DNA from: an uncultured Prevotellaceae bacterium
Lineage (GTDB): Bacteria; Bacteroidota; Bacteroidia; Bacteroidales; Bacteroidaceae
Assembly (NCBI GenBank): GCA_900318585.1
Contig: ONKY01000083.1
Coordinates: forward strand, 20,142 to 84,141
Length of the DNA: 64,000 nt
Reading direction: 5' to 3'
Shown: in pieces, positions 53,238-60,598 of the stretch
How positions within the stretch are numbered: the first letter of the stretch is position 1
How the letters are laid out: each line of letters begins with the position of its first letter
Made by a program: the position numbers and the translations under genes
Notes under the pieces: model-generated
The model's input: the letters and a program-made list of their open reading frames with translations, nothing else
What the model was told of the DNA's origin: nothing
Database searches by the model: none

Positions 53238-55304
53238 TTAATACATGTCCTCTACATAACGGGTGTTATTGTAGACATTCTCCGGGCAGAACTCAATGTA
53301 GTCAAGATGGAACTCGCCTTGCGGGTTTTCGATCACACTTTTGCAGCGCAACCAGTAATCGCCCTGTTTGAACTCCTGGCGGCTAATGATACGGCGCAGG
53401 TCTTGTGAGTGGTTACGTGCAGGGTTGCCATTGAACGTATAGAACAATGGTCCGCGCATATATCCGAGGTTGCGCATGTTGGCATCGCTCTCAACGCCCT
53501 TGTCGTCCATAATGTTCCAGTCGCACCAGCCTGTTACGGGATCGGGGTCTCCGTTGGCATTTTTAACTGGTTCGTGACGCATGTCGAGCGGGATGTCAAG
53601 AGCCTTCATCGTCGACAGGTCAGAACTGCTTCCTAAGTAGAACTGTAACATGCCTCGCTCAGGATCCTCAGCGGTATAACCTACGCGCAACTCGTATGTT
53701 CCGTCGGGTACAGGAGGAAGTCTGAATGCGAAGTCGTAGTTACCCATGCAGTTGAACTCATCCCACTGGTAGTTGCTCCAGCTGTCAGAGGTATGAGCAA
53801 AGTAATAGAAGCGGGTATCCTCTCCATTGTAAATGGTCATGTACTTGAAGAAGCCGGGCGGGATACGGATATAGTCAGCTGTATGTCGTCCATCCGGTCC
53901 TCCTACCTTGCCGCCGTTCAGCGCTCGGACTTGAGCTTCGGTGATGCCTCTGAAGGAGTTGGACATCATCTCGCCGAAAAGAGCAGTATCGTCTATGCGG
54001 ATGCGTTCATTCAGGGCGCCACGAGGCACTTTTTCATCATAGATCAGAATGTCGGTGACGGGATGGATGTAGCCGTTGATGGCGGCGATTTGGTCTTTAT
54101 AGCCAGAAATATCAATACCTTCAAAGAGTACGGTGTGCATGGCTGCTGTTCCTAACTCAGCCACCAAGTCAGTGAGCGAATTGTTGGCAATCCACCTGTT
54201 TAGTTTCAGTTTATTGCTGTTGCGTGTGATTTTCACCATGGTGTAGGGCAGCATGGTCTCGTAGTATTCCACAGCCGTTACCTTGCTCACCTCGTTACAT
54301 CTGCGCACCAGATCGTTGTATGAGATTCTGCACTCCAGGATGTGGTAACGCAGATACATACTCAAAGTATTCCATGGGTTTCTGAAATCCTCGCCTGTAC
54401 TGATTTTGATGTTGTGGTTGCGTGCATAGTCATACCAGCCGTTCTCCTTGTCGGCACACTTGCCATAGACCTTGTTGGCGTAGGCTTTCAGGTCGTCAAT
54501 GTTGTTGATTCCCTTGTCGGCCAGGGTCTTGTCTGACTCAACGAATATGGTATAGCCCAATTCGCATTTGTTGGGTGTGTAGAAATTGCGCCTGTTGTCC
54601 ACTTTCCCGAAGTCTGTCGTGCTGATGGCGGTTAGTGAGTCTGCCAATCCTGTCAGGCTCAGTGCCTGTGAGAAAATGGTGAACAGTTCAGGTCGGCTCT
54701 CTATCTCACCTGCTATGAGCATGTTGGAGCGGGTGATGACGTGGTCAATCTCGTGAAGAACGCCGTTTTCCAGTTCGTTGTCCATGCTTGTAACGGTAGA
54801 ATAGCGGCTGATGAGCAGCTCACCGGAATTGGGGTCAATCGATGTATTAATGTCTCGTCCCAACATGGTCTTGATGGTCATGCCGTTGCCCATGTTGACA
54901 CCCAGGATCTTTGTGCCAAGAAGGTGGAACAGGGCGATGTCCTCGCAGAGCGAGTCTGCCTTGGGGTTGTCAGGTCCCAGTCCCTCAATGCCTGGTGCCG
55001 TCAGTCCGTTGTGAGGTACGTTCACATTGATTTCGTCGTAATAGAGACTATCTAAGTATTCTGCTACTGCCTCATTGGTAGGGGCGAAGCAGGTATAGGT
55101 GCCGTATGCCGACAGGATCTTGTCGTAACCAATCCTTGACAGGATGTAATTGAAAGAACTGAATCGTTCACTACGGTTTGAAAGATAGTCTTCGATGGTC
55201 TCGCCTGTAAATGTATAGAGGTTCGACTCGTCAATATCTTCTTTGCACGAATAGATACAGCCTATGAGGCATGCACCCAGTAAATAATATTTCAGTTTCA
55301 TCAT
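53238..55304 (-). CDS. FAS1 (fasciclin) domain lipoprotein with C-terminal beta domain
   Basis: 688 residues. The lipoprotein signal ends at GCIYSC, followed by KEDIDE, a good surface-export signal. Fasciclin-like motifs are TCFAPTNEAVAEYL (about 70) and TIFVESDKTLADKG (about 240). A further region (about 330-440) ends in AAINGYIHPVTDILIYD, the usual end of a FAS1 domain. The C-terminal about 180 residues are beta-rich (NYDFAFRLPPVPDGTYELRV, MLQFYLGSSS) and resemble a carbohydrate-binding-like sandwich. It follows the first SusD gene by about 50 bp and precedes the other small FAS1 gene by 27 bp. Ligand unknown. Confidence 0.85.
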   Translation of the reverse strand: MMKLKYYLLGACLIGCIYSCKEDIDESNLYTFTGETIEDYLSNRSERFSSFNYILSRIGYDKILSAYGTYTCFAPTNEAVAEYLDSLYYDEINVNVPHNGLTAPGIEGLGPDNPKADSLCEDIALFHLLGTKILGVNMGNGMTIKTMLGRDINTSIDPNSGELLISRYSTVTSMDNELENGVLHEIDHVITRSNMLIAGEIESRPELFTIFSQALSLTGLADSLTAISTTDFGKVDNRRNFYTPNKCELGYTIFVESDKTLADKGINNIDDLKAYANKVYGKCADKENGWYDYARNHNIKISTGEDFRNPWNTLSMYLRYHILECRISYNDLVRRCNEVSKVTAVEYYETMLPYTMVKITRNSNKLKLNRWIANNSLTDLVAELGTAAMHTVLFEGIDISGYKDQIAAINGYIHPVTDILIYDEKVPRGALNERIRIDDTALFGEMMSNSFRGITEAQVRALNGGKVGGPDGRHTADYIRIPPGFFKYMTIYNGEDTRFYYFAHTSDSWSNYQWDEFNCMGNYDFAFRLPPVPDGTYELRVGYTAEDPERGMLQFYLGSSSDLSTMKALDIPLDMRHEPVKNANGDPDPVTGWCDWNIMDDKGVESDANMRNLGYMRGPLFYTFNGNPARNHSQDLRRIISRQEFKQGDYWLRCKSVIENPQGEFHLDYIEFCPENVYNNTRYVEDMY

Positions 55305-55353
55305 AACTATTATTTGTCCGTTCGGCTCCGCCTTTTGGCATCGCCAAGAATTA

Positions 55354-57150
55354 TCAATTCTTTGAAGTGGTTTTTTCCTGATAGAATACAGGATTCTGCT
55401 TTAGCAGTTTGTTGACTTTGACTTCACTTTCCTGTATCGGCCAATAGAGATAAGGCTCGGTCTTCATCTTATAGGAAATGGCATCACCACCATTGTCACT
55501 ATATTTCCTGATGATAAAGGTTAGCATGGGCTGATAGAGCTCAGGCCATGTTGTTGTGTCGGCCAGCCTTTGACTGATGTTGACGCCTTCCATGTGGCGG
55601 TAGCAGTAGCGCATGAGGTCGAACCACCGTTTGCCTTCAAAGCAGAGTTCACGTTCACGTTCGGCAAGTACCAGAAGTTCAAAGTCAAGCTTCGTCTTGA
55701 AATCCTCAAACTTCAGGGTATCCTTGGCATTCTTATACATAGAGCGTTTGTTCACAGCCTGCACCAGGTTGAAGGCATTTTTCAACGTTACCTTGTCGCT
55801 GTCAGAAGCGGCTGTCTCTACCAATGCTTCGGCTTTCATCAACATGACGTCGGTAAGTCTGTAGACAATCCAGTTCTGTCGGAACTCCTTGAAATCGCGG
55901 CTGTTCGACTTTGACGGGCCTACATTGTTTGTCACTTCGATGACTGTACCGGAATTGTCTACCATCTTGCGGATATTCAACTGTTCTGCCTCATCGTTGT
56001 TGGCATCGTAGACATTGTTCCAGAAACGGTAGTCGTTTTTAGAAAGGTACAGCTTCTGTGCCTGGTCGGTGTTGGCATCGGTGGCTACGGAGTTGAAGAT
56101 GGACGAGGCCATCAGGATTCCCGTGCGGCTATAGGCGTTCTCGTTACCCGACTGGTAATAGTAGTTCTCCAATGCCTGGTTCGAGTTGTCGCGGCCGTTG
56201 TACTGCCACTCGAGGATGCTCTCGTGGGAATTGCCTTGGTTGGAGTTGAAGATGGTGTAGAAAGCAATGTTTCCTTCCTCTAAATGGTAGATGTCCTCTT
56301 CCTGTTCTGTCAACTCGCGCTCTTGGTAGAGTTTGTAATAGTCGTCTTTGGCTTTGATGACGTAGTCACTATAGGTGATGACCTGCTGGTAGTCGCTGTT
56401 GCTGTGCGTCATGGCAGCGCGCCACAGGTAGATGTCTGCCATCAGTGCGTAGACGGCATCACGGGTGAAGTAACCCCAGTTTCTCCAGTCAAACCGCCCG
56501 TATGCGCCTGACTGCATGATAATCTGGCTGGCCTCCTCCAGGTCGTTCAGACAGTTCTGCAGGACCACTTCCGGCGAACTCTGCTCGATGGGTTCAACCT
56601 GACTGTCATCCTCAAAAGAGTGAGTGGTATAGGGGACATCGTGGAACGCCCGCACCAAGTAGAAATAGCACAGGCTGCGCAGCGCCAGCATCTGGGCCCG
56701 CACTACCTGGCTGTTACCCAAGGTGAACTCCGGGTCCTCCTCCATCACCTCGTCGATGTGGTTCAGTACGATGTTACAGTTGTTGATAACTTTATAGAAG
56801 GCGCTCCAGTCGTTGTACCTGTTGGTGGGCAGCAGATTGACGGCGTTGATGTTGTCCAACGTATTGTCGTTGTAGTCTTCCAGCTTGACCAGTTCGTCTG
56901 AGCGGAAGGCTCCCCACATGATGGCGCGCTCCTGGATGCTGTAGCTGAGCATACTGAGGTAGCAGCCGTCCACCATCTGGTCAACATCGGACTTGGTCTT
57001 CCAGAAGTTATCTCCCACGATGCGGTCGGTGGGGTAGATGGTCAGAAAGTCATTGCAGCTGGTGAGAACTGCAATGGCACCACAGCAAAGCAGACCTTTG
57101 ACCACATTTTTCTTTATATTTATAATCATATCCATGATACTATTTTTCAT
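55354..57150 (-). CDS. SusD/RagB family lipoprotein (first pair)
   Basis: 598 residues. The lipoprotein signal ends at IAVLTSC, followed by NDFLTIYPTDRIVGDNFW, the classic SusD start. Further marks are RSLCYFYLVRAFHDVPYTTH, and the C-terminal AERERELCFEGKRWFDLMRY that is typical of RagB/SusD. It pairs with the SusC gene immediately upstream (31 bp). The upstream gap carries an AT-rich repeat plus GGCCGAAGGCCGC. Confidence 0.95.
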   Translation of the reverse strand: MKNSIMDMIINIKKNVVKGLLCCGAIAVLTSCNDFLTIYPTDRIVGDNFWKTKSDVDQMVDGCYLSMLSYSIQERAIMWGAFRSDELVKLEDYNDNTLDNINAVNLLPTNRYNDWSAFYKVINNCNIVLNHIDEVMEEDPEFTLGNSQVVRAQMLALRSLCYFYLVRAFHDVPYTTHSFEDDSQVEPIEQSSPEVVLQNCLNDLEEASQIIMQSGAYGRFDWRNWGYFTRDAVYALMADIYLWRAAMTHSNSDYQQVITYSDYVIKAKDDYYKLYQERELTEQEEDIYHLEEGNIAFYTIFNSNQGNSHESILEWQYNGRDNSNQALENYYYQSGNENAYSRTGILMASSIFNSVATDANTDQAQKLYLSKNDYRFWNNVYDANNDEAEQLNIRKMVDNSGTVIEVTNNVGPSKSNSRDFKEFRQNWIVYRLTDVMLMKAEALVETAASDSDKVTLKNAFNLVQAVNKRSMYKNAKDTLKFEDFKTKLDFELLVLAERERELCFEGKRWFDLMRYCYRHMEGVNISQRLADTTTWPELYQPMLTFIIRKYSDNGGDAISYKMKTEPYLYWPIQESEVKVNKLLKQNPVFYQEKTTSKN

Positions 57151-57181
57151 TTATCATTTATCATTTAGGCCGAAGGCCGCT
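57144..57181. repeat. AT-rich repeat plus GC palindrome at SusC-SusD junction
   Basis: TTTATCATTTATCATTTAG followed by GCCGAAGGC; the palindrome lies just before the SusC stop. The same TTTATCATTTA units, in the other orientation, code for signal peptides in two nearby genes. Confidence 0.75.
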
Positions 57182-60100
57182 TTAGAATCCTACCAGTATG
57201 TTCATTGTTACTGACTTTGAACGTGGTGTCTGCGAGTTGTCGTAGGCAATACCCCATGATCCAGGAGAGTGCTCGGGGTCAGTGCCGCTGTACTTGCTCC
57301 AGCAGATGAGGTTCTGTCCTGACAGGCTGACAGTCATTCTGTTCAGTCCCAGCTGTTTGAGTGCCTTTTTCTTGAAGGCGTACGATAACTGGATGTAACT
57401 CATACGGACGAACGAGGCGTCCTCCACATAGCGGTCACTGCCTAACCAGTTGTAGCCGGTGTCGAACATGGCACGCGGTATCTCGGTGACGTCGCCGTTC
57501 TTGCGCCAGCGCCAGTTCACGGCAGAGCTCTGGTTGTAGGCATTGAACATCTCCTCCAGCCCCATCTTGGCTGAGTTGACTATCTTGATGCCCTGACGGT
57601 AGTTGAAGCTGGTGCGCAGCGACCATGCGTCGTACTGCACGTTGATGCCGAAGCCTCCGTTCAGGTGGGGGTTGGAATTTCCTAGGTAGACAATGTCGAG
57701 CGAATTGATCTGGCCGTCGTTGTTGATGTCCTCGTAGATGGCGTCACCACCCTGGAACTCGTAGGTGGAGATGCCCTCGTCGAAGTTATAGACCATGCGG
57801 ATGGGCTCGCCCAGGGCACTCATCATTACACGGCCCTCGTTGTCGAGGGCTATCGGGGCGGTCTTGCCCGAAGCCAGGAACTCGTTGTTGATGTAGTCAC
57901 GCAGCTGCTCGCCCGTCCACTTCTTGCTCTCCTTCATATTAAGAAGGTACTCGTAGGTGTACTGATAGACGCCCTTGTAGCGCAGGCCGTAGATAGAGCC
58001 CAAGGGGTTACCCTTCTGTATGCGGTTGAGGTACTGGCCTCGCTTACTGGAGTCCCACTCTGCATTGATGCTCTCGAGCACGCTCTCGTCCATGTCCACG
58101 ATCTCGTTGAAGTTCTGTGAGATGTTGAAGTTGGCACTTACCTTGAGCTTGCCGAGGTCAATAAACTTGTTGGCGGAGATGTTCAGCTCCCAGCCTCGGT
58201 TGGTCATCTCGCCCACGTTGGCCGAGGCCAGCTGGGTGAAGCCGGAGGAGGAGGGAATGCGTACGCCGTTCATCAGCAGGTCTTTGGTGCGCTTGAAGTA
58301 GTAGTTGAAGTCACCGGTGATGCGGTCGCCGAGGAAGCCGAAGTCGCCACCGAGGTTATATTGTGTAGTGCGCTCCCACTTCAGCTGGTTCAGCTGCAGG
58401 CCTTCCAGATAGGTCACGCTGTGCTTGTTGGAGGCGCTGCCGTAGACGCCCTCCGTGTTGTACTTGGCATACTGCAGGTACTGTCCGTTGGGCTGACGGC
58501 CTACTATACCCCAGGAGGGGCGGAAGGAGAGCATGGACACCCACTTGTGCGCCCACTTCATGAACGGCTCGTCGATGATGTTCCAGCGGGCGGAGATGCC
58601 GGGGAACCAGCCCCACTTCTTGGAGTCGCCGAACTTAGTGGTGCCGTCAAGACGCAGGGAGAAGTCGAAGGCGTAGCGTGAGAGGTAGGAGAAGTGGCCG
58701 CTGTAGATGCCTGAGACTGAACGCCACTGGCCGTTGCCGGTGCTCATTTTCTCTATGGAGGTGTCGACGGTGGGCGATGTGGTGCCGTTCGGTGCGTTGC
58801 GGTTCACTACGGTCTGGCTGTTGTCGTTGCCGCTGGTCAGCTCCCAGCGCAGCAGCATGGTGGACATGAGGTCCTCGTTCTTGAAGTGCGGGGTGAAGTT
58901 CAGCGTGTGGCGCGTGGTGAAGGCCAGGGAGCTGTAGTCGGAGGCCTCGCTTCGGTTGTAGTCGCTGTCGTTCCATCCGCGAGTGGAGAGTGAGCCGGGC
59001 CAGTATTTGGGCTCGCTCTTGGAGAAGATGTCCATGTAAACCAGTCCGCTGTAGTTCAGCTGGGTGGCATGGTCGTCCTTGCTGAGGAGGTAATAGTCCA
59101 GTCGGAACTCCGGCGAGATGCGGTAGGTCTTTTCGTTTCGCCATGCCTGGTTGGCTATGGCCACGGGGTTGCCCAAGTTGCGGATAGCCGATAGTTGGCG
59201 CGATGACGTGCCTGCCACTGACGAGCCAGCGTCGTTTGAGGCTCCCTCGGGTAGCATAATGTAGTATTCGTCGGTGTTGCTGCCGTCGGCTTTCTGGCGG
59301 AACACCGACATGTTGGGCGACAGCTTTTGGGCGCGTCCCAGGATGTTGTCGTCGTAGTTGCGCAGGTTCTCCGTGTAAGTGAGCGGGAAGGTGGTGCGGA
59401 AGGTGATACGGTCTGACACGAAATAGTCGAGTGCGAGCTTCGTGCTGAAACGGTCGAGCTTCTGCTTGATGATGGTACCGTTCTGGTGGTCGTAGCCTGC
59501 CGACACGCGGAAGTTGGCTTTCTCGCCGCCGCCCGAGATGGTGAGGTAGTGATACTGGCTCCAGCCGGTCTGCTGTACCTCCTTCACCCAGTCGGTGTTG
59601 TTGTTCCAGTTCTCAAACTCTGCCCACGAGCGGTTATAGTTGATCTCGTTGATGTTGGTCGTTGCGGTGGCGCTCTGTGAGGGGTTGTAGTACATCTCCT
59701 TTAGCATCATGGTGTAGTCGTCACCGTTGAGCAGGTTGTAGCCCTTGGGCTGCCAGCTGGCTTGTACGCGCAGGGAGTAGTCCACGCGCGCCTTACCTCT
59801 GGCACCGCGCTTGGTGCGTATCTGTATCACACCGTTGGCACCCTGCGAGCCCCAGATGGCGGTGGCAGCAGCATCCTTCAGCACCTGTATGTCCTCGATG
59901 TCGGAGGGGTTCACCGACAGCAGCGAGGCGTAGGTCTCCTCGTTCGCATTCTGGAAGTCGAAGTTGGCGTCGGGGGTATCGAAGATGTTACCGTCGACCA
60001 CGATCAGCGGCTCGGCAGAGCCGTTGATACTGGTGACACCGCGCAGGCGCATGGAGGTGCCTGAGCCAAGGTTACCGGAGTTGGCTACGATGTCGAGACC

Positions 60101-60574
60101 GGCAATCTGGCCCTGCAGGGCTTCGTCTGCCGACATGATGGCCAGACCCTCTATCTCTTTCATGTTAAACGTCTGGGCTGCTACCGACACCTCGCGCTCG
60201 GGGATGGCCAGACCGCCCTGGTTGAACTTCTTCTTGGCGGTGATGGTCACTTCTTTGATCTGCGTGGCATCCTGCAGCTTGACGTTGAACTTCGTGCGGT
60301 CGCCAATGGGCAGCGTCTGAGTCTTGTAGCCCACGTATGAGATTCTCAGTTTGTTCTTCACGTTCTTCACCGTCATGGTGAAGTTACCGTTCAGGTCGGT
60401 CTGCGTGAAGGATATATTACGGTTGTTGCCGTCAATCTCGACCACGTTACACATCATCACCGGTCCCATGTTGTCGCTGATGGTACCAGAGATGCGTGCT
60501 TCCTGGGCTATTGTTATGCATAATGCATAATGCATCATGCACAATATCATGCAAAGTCGTTTGTTTATCTTCAT
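57182..60574 (-). CDS. SusC/RagA TonB-linked outer membrane protein (first pair)
   Basis: About 1130 residues. Signal peptide (CMILCMMHYALCITIAQEA), a carboxypeptidase-regulatory-like domain (about 30-110), the plug (about 125-240, MRLRGVTSINGSAEPLIVVD and DAAATAIWGSQGANGV) and the barrel, with the C-terminal strand SVTMNILVGF ending in Phe as barrel assembly prefers. ATG 60574 is preferred over 60589. The signal peptide is encoded by a TGCATTATGCATTATGCAT-type repeat (60512-60553). The gene follows the large FAS1 gene by 24 bp and is paired with the SusD at 55354. Ligand unknown. Confidence 0.95.
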   Translation of the reverse strand: MKINKRLCMILCMMHYALCITIAQEARISGTISDNMGPVMMCNVVEIDGNNRNISFTQTDLNGNFTMTVKNVKNKLRISYVGYKTQTLPIGDRTKFNVKLQDATQIKEVTITAKKKFNQGGLAIPEREVSVAAQTFNMKEIEGLAIMSADEALQGQIAGLDIVANSGNLGSGTSMRLRGVTSINGSAEPLIVVDGNIFDTPDANFDFQNANEETYASLLSVNPSDIEDIQVLKDAAATAIWGSQGANGVIQIRTKRGARGKARVDYSLRVQASWQPKGYNLLNGDDYTMMLKEMYYNPSQSATATTNINEINYNRSWAEFENWNNNTDWVKEVQQTGWSQYHYLTISGGGEKANFRVSAGYDHQNGTIIKQKLDRFSTKLALDYFVSDRITFRTTFPLTYTENLRNYDDNILGRAQKLSPNMSVFRQKADGSNTDEYYIMLPEGASNDAGSSVAGTSSRQLSAIRNLGNPVAIANQAWRNEKTYRISPEFRLDYYLLSKDDHATQLNYSGLVYMDIFSKSEPKYWPGSLSTRGWNDSDYNRSEASDYSSLAFTTRHTLNFTPHFKNEDLMSTMLLRWELTSGNDNSQTVVNRNAPNGTTSPTVDTSIEKMSTGNGQWRSVSGIYSGHFSYLSRYAFDFSLRLDGTTKFGDSKKWGWFPGISARWNIIDEPFMKWAHKWVSMLSFRPSWGIVGRQPNGQYLQYAKYNTEGVYGSASNKHSVTYLEGLQLNQLKWERTTQYNLGGDFGFLGDRITGDFNYYFKRTKDLLMNGVRIPSSSGFTQLASANVGEMTNRGWELNISANKFIDLGKLKVSANFNISQNFNEIVDMDESVLESINAEWDSSKRGQYLNRIQKGNPLGSIYGLRYKGVYQYTYEYLLNMKESKKWTGEQLRDYINNEFLASGKTAPIALDNEGRVMMSALGEPIRMVYNFDEGISTYEFQGGDAIYEDINNDGQINSLDIVYLGNSNPHLNGGFGINVQYDAWSLRTSFNYRQGIKIVNSAKMGLEEMFNAYNQSSAVNWRWRKNGDVTEIPRAMFDTGYNWLGSDRYVEDASFVRMSYIQLSYAFKKKALKQLGLNRMTVSLSGQNLICWSKYSGTDPEHSPGSWGIAYDNSQTPRSKSVTMNILVGF
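60512..60553. repeat. ATGCATA-type repeat coding for a signal peptide (SusC, 57182 gene)
   Basis: TTATGCATAATGCATAATGC continuing with ATCATGCACAATATCATGC on the plus strand. Such ATGCAT/ATTAT repeats are usually noncoding in this group; here they encode the hydrophobic core MILCMMHYALCI. Confidence 0.75.
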
Positions 60575-60598
60575 AGTCAAATGATGCATTATGAATTA

